A stretch of 64,000 nt of DNA, from positions 62,001 to 126,000 of the forward strand of contig JACASX010000003.1 in NCBI GenBank assembly GCA_013390745.1, given 5' to 3'. Made by a program: the position numbers and the translations under genes. The notes beneath the pieces were generated by a model. It made no database searches and was not told the DNA's origin. It worked only from the letters and a program-made list of their open reading frames with translations. Positions 9,300 through 17,829 of the stretch are shown here, piece by piece. The stretch's first letter is position 1. Each line of letters starts with the position of its first letter. The DNA is from Marine Group I thaumarchaeote (lineage in GTDB: Archaea; Thermoproteota; Nitrososphaeria; Nitrososphaerales; Nitrosopumilaceae).

Positions 9300-9602
9300 A
9301 TGCCAATAGCAATTTTACCAGACGTAGATGAGCAGAGATGTATTGGATGTGCACTATGTGTAGAAATCTGTACAACTCTTGGCCCAGACGTACTCCGTGT
9401 AAAACCTGTAGAAGGTTGGAAGAGAGGAAAAGCATTTGTATTTTATCCAGAAAGATGTATCTCTGACGGTGCATGCATAGGTGTATGCCCAACAAAGTCA
9501 ATCTTTTGGATGAGACCAATGAATTACACAGCAGGACAACCTGTACCTCTTCACAAGAACGGTGTATTCGTTAAAGGATGGGCAGAAGACGCAGCACTAT
9601 AA
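9300..9602 (+). CDS. Ferredoxin with two 4Fe-4S motifs
   Basis: A 100-residue electron carrier. The first cluster motif is CIGCALCVEIC (near residues 14-24). The second is CISDGACIGVCP (near residues 58-69), which has an enlarged C-x5-C spacing instead of CxxC. The paired cysteines fit a bacterial-type 2[4Fe-4S] or 7Fe ferredoxin. A basic loop separates the motifs and the tail is about 30 residues. It is monocistronic with its own TATA box, converging on tgtA across a T-rich spacer. Confidence 0.88.
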   Translation: MPIAILPDVDEQRCIGCALCVEICTTLGPDVLRVKPVEGWKRGKAFVFYPERCISDGACIGVCPTKSIFWMRPMNYTAGQPVPLHKNGVFVKGWAEDAAL

Positions 9603-9609
9603 GCTGTAT

Positions 9610-9634
9610 CTTTTTAATCTTTTTTATTATTTTA
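9610..9634 (+). terminator. T-rich terminator between convergent genes
   Basis: Runs of five and six T on the plus strand follow the ferredoxin stop codon and lie before the convergent tgtA end. Archaeal RNA polymerase commonly terminates on such T tracts. This is inferred from composition only. Confidence 0.4.
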
Positions 9635-9637
9635 TAT

Positions 9638-11146
9638 TTAGAAAAATTTTCTTGCTGTACCTTTTGGTAACAACTTTACAAACGACTTGAGAAAATCATC
9701 ATTTTTTGATACGTGTAAAACACCAAAATTATTTTTCAAAAAGAAAGCATTCCAATTTTTTTTAAACGTTGGAAAATCTTCCGGCACGAATTCTTTCCTT
9801 GGCATCTCATAGTGGGATGCTGGATACATATCTGAGATCTCCAAAGGTATTATCCCAAGAAATGGATTATAAAAGCAAAACTGGATGGATTCGGGATCCT
9901 TGAACTTTTCCCTAAGAATCGAATATTCATTTGTTAGATAAGCTGGTTTGATATGTGTATTTTTAGTTAGAACTGCGATCTTTTTCTTGGTTTTGAACTT
10001 TTCTACAGTATTTTTGAATGCAAGTATTTCTGGCCTATATTGGTCCTCTTTTGAAAACAGAAAGATGGATCTTTCCTTGAATTTTGGCGTAGTGTTCACA
10101 AAGTGACTAGAATTTTTAATGAAAATATCGATTGCCTCAAACAGCTTTGGGTGTGCTCGCATTTTCTTCATTACATATTCCCAAAGCCTTCCCTGATTGA
10201 TTGATTCCTTGACCCTGTCTACTTCAGCCTTGATGGCAAACAAATTATGAAGAGCTATTTTGCCTATCTTTTCTTCAGATTCTAATGAGAGTATCTCCTT
10301 CGGCCTAAATTTTCTACATACCTCACATGTACATGAAAAATATCTAATATCTGCAAGGTGACTTGTTTTGTCTTCTTCCATGTATCTATCATGCTTAGCA
10401 TAAAGTACGTATGATGCTGAATCAAAAGTGTCACATCCAAGTGCTACAGCAAGAGAAATTGTCAAGGGATGACCAGCTCCAAAAAGGTGTAATGGAATTG
10501 CATCAGGCATCTCTTTTTTAGCAGTTATTATCATTGATGCTAGGAGCGCATACTCATACGACTCCATAAATTCAACAGGACTGCCAAGTGCTAGCATTGA
10601 AAAACCTTGTTTTACAAGATTCTTGGTAGAATTTTTTACTAATTCTTGATGTTCCCCGCCCTGAATTGGGCCAATCCAAACCTGACCATTGTTGATACTA
10701 TTCTCAAGTGTTTTTTTTGAAACCTCTAGAGTTTGGTTAACATATGATTTTGCCTTCTTTTTACTGAGACCATAACCAGTAGGTTTGTCTAAAGGTATTG
10801 CAAAGTCTGTCATTATTCCTTTTTCGAATTCAGCCATGTCAGCAGGTGCAACATCTACATCACCGTATTCTAACACCTGATATCCTCCAGAATCTGTCAT
10901 AACAGCACCATCAAAATCGATTATGTTATGAATTCCTCTTTTAACTGCATCTTGCCCAAACTTTTTCATTGTGATATAGGCGTTAGTAATTACAAGATCA
11001 AAACCAATCTCCTTAATTTTTTTAGTAGGGATTATTTGTTTTACAGGATGAATCACTGGGACGTAGGCAGGCGTTTCAATCTTACCATGATTGGAATGCA
11101 AAATACCTATTCTGCCTGCCAGATCACTTTTTTTTATCTCAAACAT
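9638..11146 (-). CDS. tgtA: Archaeosine tRNA-guanine transglycosylase (arcTGT)
   Basis: A 502-residue enzyme that swaps guanine-15 of archaeal tRNA for preQ0, the first step to archaeosine. The TIM-barrel motifs are MTDSGGYQVLEYG (nucleophile region, near residue 84) and the GCDTFDSASY block near residue 240. A zinc site CTCEVC (near residues 270-275) follows. The protein ends soon after the C1-like region and seems to lack the C-terminal PUA domain of better-known arcTGTs of about 580 residues. A short inverted repeat sits just before the start codon. Confidence 0.92.
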   Translation of the reverse strand: MFEIKKSDLAGRIGILHSNHGKIETPAYVPVIHPVKQIIPTKKIKEIGFDLVITNAYITMKKFGQDAVKRGIHNIIDFDGAVMTDSGGYQVLEYGDVDVAPADMAEFEKGIMTDFAIPLDKPTGYGLSKKKAKSYVNQTLEVSKKTLENSINNGQVWIGPIQGGEHQELVKNSTKNLVKQGFSMLALGSPVEFMESYEYALLASMIITAKKEMPDAIPLHLFGAGHPLTISLAVALGCDTFDSASYVLYAKHDRYMEEDKTSHLADIRYFSCTCEVCRKFRPKEILSLESEEKIGKIALHNLFAIKAEVDRVKESINQGRLWEYVMKKMRAHPKLFEAIDIFIKNSSHFVNTTPKFKERSIFLFSKEDQYRPEILAFKNTVEKFKTKKKIAVLTKNTHIKPAYLTNEYSILREKFKDPESIQFCFYNPFLGIIPLEISDMYPASHYEMPRKEFVPEDFPTFKKNWNAFFLKNNFGVLHVSKNDDFLKSFVKLLPKGTARKFF

Positions 11147-11151
11147 TCTAT

Positions 11152-11168
11152 AACAATTTTAAATTGTT
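11152..11168. repeat. Inverted repeat upstream of tgtA
   Basis: Two 8-bp arms, AACAATTT and AAATTGTT, flank one central base, ending 6 bp before the tgtA start. It could be an operator or a chance AT-rich palindrome. Confidence 0.4.
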
Positions 11169-11178
11169 CTATATTAAA

Positions 11179-11736
11179 TTAGTCTGGGAAAAATTTTCTT
11201 AAATCATTTTTTTTAGTTATATCTGCTAACCAATCTACTGCATCTCCCTTGGAAGTTCCATTAATAACATCCTCGATTTTTTTCGTAATTTCTTCAACGG
11301 TAAGAGATGTTGTATTAATTTGAAACGTTTTTTCTTCACCAAATTTTTCAATTGAATCATAAGCAATAACACCTAAAATTTCACTTCCGAGATTATCATT
11401 TTTTTTACTATCAGAATAGTTTCTTTTTTCATAAATCTGAATAAGATCATAAGGGTTCTTTCTAAGAACAATCGCCATTGAAATCAATTCCTTCGAAACC
11501 ACAAACGGTGCTAAATGTCCAACAATTAATGATTTCTCTGAAATTTTTTCTTTTAGTATTTTTTCCGTTTTCTTAACATCTACATCAATAGAATCATTTT
11601 GTTTTGTGGTCCCCACTTTTACAGCTTCCTTGTTAACGTCAACAATTTCATAGCCTAGAATTTCAGCAAGTTTTTTAGATACTGTATGTTTTCCCACACC
11701 AGGATTTCCTGTTAAAACTAACACAAGTATATTCAA
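11179..11736 (-). CDS. Adenylate kinase-like NTPase (AK6/Fap7 family)
   Basis: A 185-residue P-loop NTPase beginning just before LVLTGNPGVGKHT. This Walker A plus the short lid pattern (LRKNPYDLIQIYEKRNYS) matches the AK6/Fap7 group, which acts on nucleotides and in eukaryotes helps small-subunit maturation. The open frame extends to an ATG at 11799, but that would add 21 residues not expected in the family and run into the divergent GTPase gene. A TTG at 11736 is therefore preferred, with a GTG at 11724 as alternative. The tail after about residue 160 (DAVDWLADITKKNDLRKFF) is family-like. Confidence 0.8.
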   Translation of the reverse strand: MNILVLVLTGNPGVGKHTVSKKLAEILGYEIVDVNKEAVKVGTTKQNDSIDVDVKKTEKILKEKISEKSLIVGHLAPFVVSKELISMAIVLRKNPYDLIQIYEKRNYSDSKKNDNLGSEILGVIAYDSIEKFGEEKTFQINTTSLTVEEITKKIEDVINGTSKGDAVDWLADITKKNDLRKFFPD

Positions 11737-11793
11737 AAGTGCTCGGTTAAAAATTTCTGTAATACTAATATGTATAAACATCAATTCTATGAT

Positions 11794-12990
11794 ATGCAAA
11801 TTGGCCTTTTTGGCAAAGCCAATGTTGGCAAATCAACATTTTTTTCAGCAGCAACTGAAGACTTCAATGCTCAGATAGGAGACTTTCCATTTACAACCAT
11901 TCAGCCTAACGTTGGAATTGCATATGTTAGCACCACATGTGCTTGCAAGCATTTTAAAATAAATCACAACAATCCTTTATGCATATCTGGGATTAGGTTC
12001 ATACCCATCAAACTCATTGATGTTGCTGGTCTTGTTCCCGGAGCACATGAAGGCAAGGGATTAGGTAATCAATTTCTAGATGATGCTAGACAGGCAGACA
12101 TGTTAATTCATGTTGTAGACATCTCGGGGTCAACTGACATACAGGGTCAGCATGTAAGCGTGGGAACACATGATCCTAGAGAAGATATCAAGTTTGTTGA
12201 GGAAGAGTTTGATTATTGGTTTAAACAAATACTGGAACGTGAATGGCAAAAACTCTCCCGAGACATAGAAAAACAATCGACAAAATTAGCGGATGAAATT
12301 ACAACTCGTTTTAGCGGTCTTGGAATTAAAGATAATGATGTTCATGAAGTTTTACAAAGTTTAGGTCTGCTAAATAAAAAACCCACTGGATGGGATGATT
12401 CTGACATAACCAAATTTGCACAAATGTTAAGGAAGAAGACAAAGCCCATGCTAATCGCTGCAAATAAGGCTGATCTGTGTAAGGATTTGGATATTACAAA
12501 CGAAATACACAAAAACCGTGAAATTATAAATTGCAGTGCGGAAACTGAGTTAATATTAAAAAAGGCTGCTAAGGCAAACTTGATTGATTATATTCCGGGA
12601 AATGAAAAGTTTGTAATAAACAAAAATGTGGATATATCTCCACAACAAAAGAACGCATTAAATCTTGTTGAAAATCTTTTGTCAAAATTAAACTCCACTG
12701 GAATTGAAACTGTGTTAAATACTGCGGCATTCAAGGTTCTGAAACTAATCGTTGTATTTCCTGTTGAAGATGAGACAAAACTATCAAACAAAGATGGCCA
12801 AGTACTTCCGGATGCTAAACTCTTACCTGAAAATGCAACTGCAAAAGACCTTGCAGAAACCATACATCAAGATATCGCAAAAGGATTTCTGCATGCTATA
12901 GATGCCAAAACTAAGCAAAGAATAGGCGCTGATCACCAGTTAAAAAATGGCGATGTGATTAAAATTGTGTCAAGTTTAAGCAGAAGATAG
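11794..12990 (+). CDS. YchF/Obg-type GTP-binding protein with TGS domain
   Basis: A 398-residue translation-associated NTPase. The G1 motif GKANVGKST is near residue 6, the switch region includes DFPFTTIQPN, G3 is DVAGLVPGAHEG, and NKAD gives the G4 motif. A C-terminal TGS domain spans roughly the last 75 residues. The start at 11794 (MQIGLFGKAN) fits the family; an ATG at 11770 would add eight residues. Kae1 begins one base after the stop, so the two are almost certainly co-transcribed. Confidence 0.9.
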   Translation: MQIGLFGKANVGKSTFFSAATEDFNAQIGDFPFTTIQPNVGIAYVSTTCACKHFKINHNNPLCISGIRFIPIKLIDVAGLVPGAHEGKGLGNQFLDDARQADMLIHVVDISGSTDIQGQHVSVGTHDPREDIKFVEEEFDYWFKQILEREWQKLSRDIEKQSTKLADEITTRFSGLGIKDNDVHEVLQSLGLLNKKPTGWDDSDITKFAQMLRKKTKPMLIAANKADLCKDLDITNEIHKNREIINCSAETELILKKAAKANLIDYIPGNEKFVINKNVDISPQQKNALNLVENLLSKLNSTGIETVLNTAAFKVLKLIVVFPVEDETKLSNKDGQVLPDAKLLPENATAKDLAETIHQDIAKGFLHAIDAKTKQRIGADHQLKNGDVIKIVSSLSRR

Positions 12991-12991
12991 C

Positions 12992-13975
12992 ATGAAGTGT
13001 CTTGGAGTTGAAAGTACAGCGCATACATTTTCATGTGCTGTACTTGAAAGAAAGGGAAAACGTGGTGAAATTCTTTCAGACATTCGTAAAATTTATGGTC
13101 CACCTGACGGTGAGGGGATTCATCCAAGAGAGGCATCTAGGCATCATGTTGAAAATAGTACCATAGCATTAGTTGAAGCATTACAGAAAGCAAATGTGTC
13201 TATAACCGATCTTGACATAATCTCATATGCTGCCGGTCCTGGGCTTGGACCATGTCTGCGTGTTGGTGCAGTAGTATCCAGAGCACTTGCATCTTATTAT
13301 GAAATCCCAATTTTTCCCGTAAACCATGCTCTTGGTCATATCGAACTGGGAAAAATGCTGACAGGAGCAAAAAATCCCCTAGTTTTGCTAGTATCTGGTG
13401 GACATACTATGTTACTAGCTTTTTTGAATAAAAAATGGAGGGTTTTTGGTGAGACATTAGATATTACTTTGGGTCAACTACTAGACCAATTTGGAAGGTT
13501 TATTGGATTTGCATCTCCCTGCGGAAAAAAAATTGAGGAGCTTGCAGAAAAGAAATCTAACTATATACCACTTCCTTATTCTGTACAAGGAAACGATGTA
13601 TCATTTTCAGGACTTCTTTCAGCTACAAAAGACGTTGTAAAACAAAGTGTGAATGATGCATGTTATTCACTTCAAGAAACTGCATTTGCAATGATTTGTG
13701 AAGCTACAGAGCGTGCTTTGGCTTTTACCAAAAAAAAGGAGCTGATGATAGTTGGTGGCGTTGCAGCAAACAAAAGATTGTCAGCTATGCTGCAAAGTGT
13801 ATGCAAAAGGCAAAAATGCAAGTTTTTTGTGGTTCCACAAAAATTTGCTGGTGATTGTGGGTCTCAAATTGCTTGGCAAGGATTGCTTGAGGCTTCCGTG
13901 AAAAAAGGAGCTAAACTGGAAGATACTTTCGTTAAACAATCTTGGAGACTTGATACGGTAGAAATAACTTATTAA
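12992..13975 (+). CDS. kae1: KEOPS subunit Kae1, tRNA threonylcarbamoyl transferase
   Basis: A 327-residue ASKHA-fold enzyme that transfers the threonylcarbamoyl group to A37 of ANN-decoding tRNAs (t6A). It begins MKCLGVESTAHTF, the usual start. The metal-binding HxxxH motif is His112 and His116 (NHALGH), and the nucleotide-binding loops VSGGHTML and VGGVAANKRL are present. It is not fused to its kinase partner Bud32, which lies 0.6 kb downstream behind two small opposite-strand genes. Confidence 0.95.
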   Translation: MKCLGVESTAHTFSCAVLERKGKRGEILSDIRKIYGPPDGEGIHPREASRHHVENSTIALVEALQKANVSITDLDIISYAAGPGLGPCLRVGAVVSRALASYYEIPIFPVNHALGHIELGKMLTGAKNPLVLLVSGGHTMLLAFLNKKWRVFGETLDITLGQLLDQFGRFIGFASPCGKKIEELAEKKSNYIPLPYSVQGNDVSFSGLLSATKDVVKQSVNDACYSLQETAFAMICEATERALAFTKKKELMIVGGVAANKRLSAMLQSVCKRQKCKFFVVPQKFAGDCGSQIAWQGLLEASVKKGAKLEDTFVKQSWRLDTVEITY

Positions 13976-13981
13976 ATTACC

Positions 13982-14188
13982 TTAATCTTCTTCGCCGTTA
14001 TCAGCATCTTCTGCTAGGATAAATTCATCATGAGTTTGTGATACAAACTTGCAAAAGTCACGAAAATCTTCTTTGTTAATTACTTTTGTTACCCCATCAG
14101 CAAAAAATTCAATTCCAACTTGATCACCATCATACCATGATTGAAAATCTTCTGTCTCAACTAAAACATTATCATCTTCATCACTCAT
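13982..14188 (-). CDS. Small acidic protein, function unknown
   Basis: A 68-residue, strongly acidic protein (MSDEDDNV at the start, DADNGEED at the end) with a central beta-like and helical stretch. It has no cysteines or membrane segment. It lies 20 bp downstream of the PH-like gene on the same strand and converges on kae1 with 6 bp between stops. The two small genes probably form one unit inserted between kae1 and bud32. I do not recognise it. Confidence 0.65.
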   Translation of the reverse strand: MSDEDDNVLVETEDFQSWYDGDQVGIEFFADGVTKVINKEDFRDFCKFVSQTHDEFILAEDADNGEED

Positions 14189-14208
14189 TTTTTCACCTAT
14201 TTACGATT

Positions 14209-14541
14209 CTATTTTTTACTCTCTAAAAAGTTTTCCAGAGTCTTTTCAAATGTTTTTCGCCAGCTTCCGTTGCTAAATACACCAAACTTGTATGTCTTTT
14301 CACCATCATCTATTTTTGCAGTAAAACATACCTTTTTCATCAACAAGCCTTCTTTCCAAACTTTTGTAATATTTTCTAGTGGTACATCTAATATTGTGTC
14401 ACCTATTGAGCCTGAAAAATCCATAACTCTGGCGTGTTTTTTATCAAACGCAACTCTTTTGTTTGTAAGGGTTAAAATTCCAATCCCCATAGTGTCTTCA
14501 TTACAATCCTCTTGTCTAACTCTCTTTTCATCCGGATCCAT
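14209..14541 (-). CDS. PH/GRAM-like domain protein, function unknown
   Basis: A 110-residue protein with the repeating pattern of a PH-like or GRAM beta barrel: GILTLTNKRVAF near residue 21, a central strand region (ILDVPLENITKVW), and a final helix (WRKTFEKTLENFLES). This arrangement is common in short archaeal and bacterial PH-like proteins. No catalytic motif is visible. It is divergent from bud32 with a shared 38-bp promoter gap. Confidence 0.65.
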   Translation of the reverse strand: MDPDEKRVRQEDCNEDTMGIGILTLTNKRVAFDKKHARVMDFSGSIGDTILDVPLENITKVWKEGLLMKKVCFTAKIDDGEKTYKFGVFSNGSWRKTFEKTLENFLESKK

Positions 14542-14579
14542 GATAGATTTTAATCTGTTAATCGTTGAATATAATATTA

Positions 14580-15200
14580 ATGAAATTAATTAGAAGGGGA
14601 GCTGAAGGTGACCTTTTTCTTACCACTTGGAATGGTAAAGAGGCTATTTTAAAATCAAGAAAGAAGAAGGACTATCGTAATTCATCTCTTGATTACCGTC
14701 TTAGAAAACAGAGAACCATAAGGGAATCTCAGATTATGTCTGAAGTAAAAGAATTTGGAATTCGTACACCGTTAATTCATTTCGTTGATATAAAAAACTG
14801 TGATATTATAATGCAAAAAATTGATGGTGTTTTGGTTGGCGACCTGTCAAAAATCAAGTTAGTAAATGTCTGTAAAAAAATTGGCAGATTAGTCGGCATT
14901 ATGCATAAAAATGGAATTGCGCATGGCGATTTGACAACCTCAAATTTTATTGAATCTGGTAATAATATTTTCATAATTGACTTTGGCCTTGCAAATAGAA
15001 CTCTCAAATCTGATGATCACGCGGTTGATCTAAGATTATTCAAAGAGATTCTGAATAGCGCACATGCAGATGTTTTCGAAAAAGCATGGTCTAATTTCTT
15101 ATCTGGATACAAGTCATCGGTTGGCAAGGAACGTTTTTCCAAGATAACAAATAAAGTTATGATAATTGAAAGTCGTGGGAGATATGCCAAAGTCGTATGA
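14580..15200 (+). CDS. bud32: KEOPS kinase/ATPase Bud32
   Basis: A 206-residue minimal kinase of the KEOPS complex, which supports t6A formation by Kae1. The catalytic loop HGDLTTSNF carries Asp117, the metal motif DFG carries Asp134, and the C-terminus ends in RGRYAKVV, the basic tail typical of Bud32. ATG 14580 (MKLIRRGAEGD) is preferred to the upstream TTG at 14565 because it matches the family start. The stop lies 17 bp inside the next gene. Confidence 0.92.
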   Translation: MKLIRRGAEGDLFLTTWNGKEAILKSRKKKDYRNSSLDYRLRKQRTIRESQIMSEVKEFGIRTPLIHFVDIKNCDIIMQKIDGVLVGDLSKIKLVNVCKKIGRLVGIMHKNGIAHGDLTTSNFIESGNNIFIIDFGLANRTLKSDDHAVDLRLFKEILNSAHADVFEKAWSNFLSGYKSSVGKERFSKITNKVMIIESRGRYAKVV

Positions 15201-15741
15201 TGTGCTTTTTGCTTCATCGAACACGCACAAGTACGAAGAAGCGGAAAAAATTCTAGCGGAATTTGATATAGAATTGAGTTTTTTCCAAACAGAATTAGTA
15301 GAAATTCAAGACGATTCGTTATCCAAAATAGCACTACAAAAGGTAGAGAATGCATATGAAAAATGTAAAAAACCGGTTATAGTTGAGGATGATGGCCTCT
15401 TCATTGACTCGTTATCTGGTTTTCCAGGTCCATATTCATCTTATATTTTCAACACAATTGGAAATAATGGAATTTTAAAGCTGATAGGAGATAATAGAGA
15501 TGCACAATTTGTAGCAATAATTGCTTTCTGTGATTCTAGTAATGAACCTACATTGTTTGAATCTAGTGTGGCAGGAAAAATTTCGAAAAGTATTCAAGAT
15601 GGAGGTTGGGGTTATGATCCAATCTTTATTCCAGAAAAACAAAACAAGACTTATGCAGAATTAGCTGGCAAAAACAAGCTTTCGCATAGGTATGAATCTC
15701 TAAAAAAATTTGCCAGTTGGTTTAACAACAAGCAGGAATGA
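15184..15741 (+). CDS. XTP/dITP diphosphatase (Ham1/RdgB family)
   Basis: A 185-residue house-cleaning pyrophosphatase that removes non-canonical purine nucleotides such as ITP and XTP. Family motifs are ASSNTHKYEEA near the N-terminus, VEDDGLFIDSLSGFPGPYSS in the middle, and GGWGYDPIFIPE. ATG 15184 gives MPKSYDVLFASSN; an earlier in-frame GTG at 15166 is less likely. The gene overlaps bud32 by 17 bp and the convergent taw1 by 20 bp. Confidence 0.93.
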   Translation: MPKSYDVLFASSNTHKYEEAEKILAEFDIELSFFQTELVEIQDDSLSKIALQKVENAYEKCKKPVIVEDDGLFIDSLSGFPGPYSSYIFNTIGNNGILKLIGDNRDAQFVAIIAFCDSSNEPTLFESSVAGKISKSIQDGGWGYDPIFIPEKQNKTYAELAGKNKLSHRYESLKKFASWFNNKQE

Positions 15742-16753
15742 AACGATCCACAAATCGTTTCTTGTTTTGTAATATCACTATTCTTGATATTCCACTTTCA
15801 TCCATAACTGTAAAGTCGCTATTTTCTTGAGCTAATTTATTTGCAAAACTTCTGACCTCATCCATTTCAAGCATATCCGAATGCTCAAGTCGATTAGTTG
15901 ATCTTCCAATGTGCATGTATGATTTTATCTCCACAAAATGTGCATTTGATTTTTGTAAGAGTGATGCAAAAACTGGAATCATTTCTTCATTATCATTATA
16001 ACCCCTAATCAAAGTAATTCGAAGAACTGTCCTAGTGCCAAGAGTTGATAACATCTTTAGTGTTCTATTCCATCTTTCCCAAGAATCATCATATCTAGGT
16101 CTGTTGATTTTCAAAAAAGACTTGTAATCTGCCGCGTTGGTTGAAAGATAAAGTTGAGTTGGAAGGGCATTTTCATCTCCAAGTTTCTGTATCATGTCTG
16201 GTTCCTGACCATTTGTGACCAAAAAAATTGATTTTGTTGCTTCAAGGGATTTCAAATATTTGATAAGTTCTGGTAATTTTGGATACATTGTTGGTTCCCC
16301 AGATAGTGAAATTGCATAATGCTGTGGATGTAATGATTCATCTAATTTCTTTTTGTCTTGATTTGGATCACCATAGTGTCCCATAATCAATTTTTTTCTC
16401 TCTGCCATCAAGTTGGTCATAATTTCTTCTGGTTCAGCGACATTTTCTGGTTTCATTTCCATCGACTCGTAAAATTCCATTGGCCGCCAACAGTATACAC
16501 ATCTATTCTCACAATACATTCCAGCAGGAGAAAATTCCATACACCTATGCGTGCTAATTCCATAAAACTTGTGTTTGTAGCACGTCCCTTCACCTCTAAA
16601 TGATTTTTTTGTCCAATGGCATAATTCTACAGTAGAATGATCAGATACACCATATTTCGCCTTCTTGAGCTGTTTTACAATAGAAGGTGCGATTTGAATT
16701 AGTTCTGGTTCTTTTTCTACAACTTCACCAGAGCAACTCATACTGAAAATCAT
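15722..16753 (-). CDS. taw1: tRNA 4-demethylwyosine synthase (radical SAM)
   Basis: A 343-residue enzyme that forms the tricyclic base at G37 of tRNA-Phe from N1-methylguanosine and pyruvate. The radical SAM motif CENRCVYC gives Cys81, Cys85 and Cys88. A second Fe-S site typical of TYW1/Taw1 is provided by Cys45, Cys58 and Cys71. Archaeal Taw1 lacks the flavodoxin domain of eukaryotic TYW1, as here. An ATG at 16741 (MSCSGEV) is a possible alternative start. Confidence 0.94.
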   Translation of the reverse strand: MIFSMSCSGEVVEKEPELIQIAPSIVKQLKKAKYGVSDHSTVELCHWTKKSFRGEGTCYKHKFYGISTHRCMEFSPAGMYCENRCVYCWRPMEFYESMEMKPENVAEPEEIMTNLMAERKKLIMGHYGDPNQDKKKLDESLHPQHYAISLSGEPTMYPKLPELIKYLKSLEATKSIFLVTNGQEPDMIQKLGDENALPTQLYLSTNAADYKSFLKINRPRYDDSWERWNRTLKMLSTLGTRTVLRITLIRGYNDNEEMIPVFASLLQKSNAHFVEIKSYMHIGRSTNRLEHSDMLEMDEVRSFANKLAQENSDFTVMDESGISRIVILQNKKRFVDRFIPACC

Positions 16754-16828
16754 CTGTAGGCTTACTTAAATTTGCATATACTATCAAAGGATGGAAACAT
16801 TCTATTAGAAAATAAACAAAAATGAGTA

Positions 16829-17770
16829 ATGGATATCTTGAAACTCCTGCCGGTGTTTGTTTTGATTCTATCCAGTTTTGGTATTCCTATGTCCATAGCG
16901 AATGCCGAAGATGTGACAGAAACATTTGAAGGTGGCATGGATTTACAAATTACTTATCCTGAATCAGTAATGATTGGCAGAACATTTTCAGTTTCTATAC
17001 ATATAGAAAACAATGGCTGGGAAAATAAGCAGGACATCTCATTTACAATAACAAATCCAGATTCAGCTTTTATAGCATTAGGCTCTGAAATTCATCAAAT
17101 ACCAGAACTGACAACTTCAAGTTCGTTTGGAACAACGCTTGATTATGAAGTTTCCAAGAACACAATCGAAGGAAAACACTTTCTTAACGTTTCATACTCT
17201 CAGGTTCTAGTTAGTAACAACGTTGATCCTATGCCTGCAACCAAAACTACCATTGCGTTGCCCATTATGGTTCTAAAAGAACCAGTTGTAACGATTCAAA
17301 CAACCACACCAGAATCAATCTTTTCAAATACAGAATTCCCATTTGAGGTAAGCGTGATTTCTCAGGACATCGATCTCAATAACTTAACTGTGCAAATAAT
17401 TGTGCCACAAGATATTGAATTCAGGGGAGACACATCATATACGATCTCACTATTAGAAAAAGGAACACCATTTAACATAAAGGCGGAAATGATTACTCCT
17501 TCTAACATTTCCACAGAGCATACAATACCTGTCAAGGTTATGGTAAGTTATACTGATGATCTTGGTGATGAAAAATCCGATTCCTCGTCAGTACCACTAT
17601 TACTTCGTCCAAAAACTTTCTTGGAGATTACTAATGATGGTGGAATCTGGATCGGAGATTTTTTCATAGCACCATATGTTAGCATTGGTACAATAGTTGG
17701 AATACCTGCGGGAACTATATTTTCATTATTACTCAAAAGAGCAGTAGAAAAAAGGAAGAAAAAATCTTAA
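16829..17770 (+). CDS. Secreted, C-terminally anchored beta-sandwich surface protein
   Basis: A 313-residue protein with an N-terminal signal peptide (about residues 1-26, ending IANA-ED). It has two to three CARDB-like or Ig-like beta domains, shown by repeated patterns such as VSIHIENNGWENKQDISFTI. A C-terminal membrane helix (about 285-303) is followed by a KRAVEKRKKKS stop-transfer tail. The topology puts the bulk outside the cell. The CorA-like gene follows 59 bp downstream on the same strand. No enzymatic motif is seen. Confidence 0.8.
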   Translation: MDILKLLPVFVLILSSFGIPMSIANAEDVTETFEGGMDLQITYPESVMIGRTFSVSIHIENNGWENKQDISFTITNPDSAFIALGSEIHQIPELTTSSSFGTTLDYEVSKNTIEGKHFLNVSYSQVLVSNNVDPMPATKTTIALPIMVLKEPVVTIQTTTPESIFSNTEFPFEVSVISQDIDLNNLTVQIIVPQDIEFRGDTSYTISLLEKGTPFNIKAEMITPSNISTEHTIPVKVMVSYTDDLGDEKSDSSSVPLLLRPKTFLEITNDGGIWIGDFFIAPYVSIGTIVGIPAGTIFSLLLKRAVEKRKKKS

Positions 17771-17829
17771 ACCAAGAAACCATTTTCATAAGCTGAAAGG
17801 TGTATATTGGATATTTCAGTCACTCATGC

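Noticed and set aside
11736-11799. Long N-terminal extension of the AK6-like protein from ATG 11799
   Set aside because: The extra residues are hydrophobic and unlike the family, and they overlap the divergent GTPase start.
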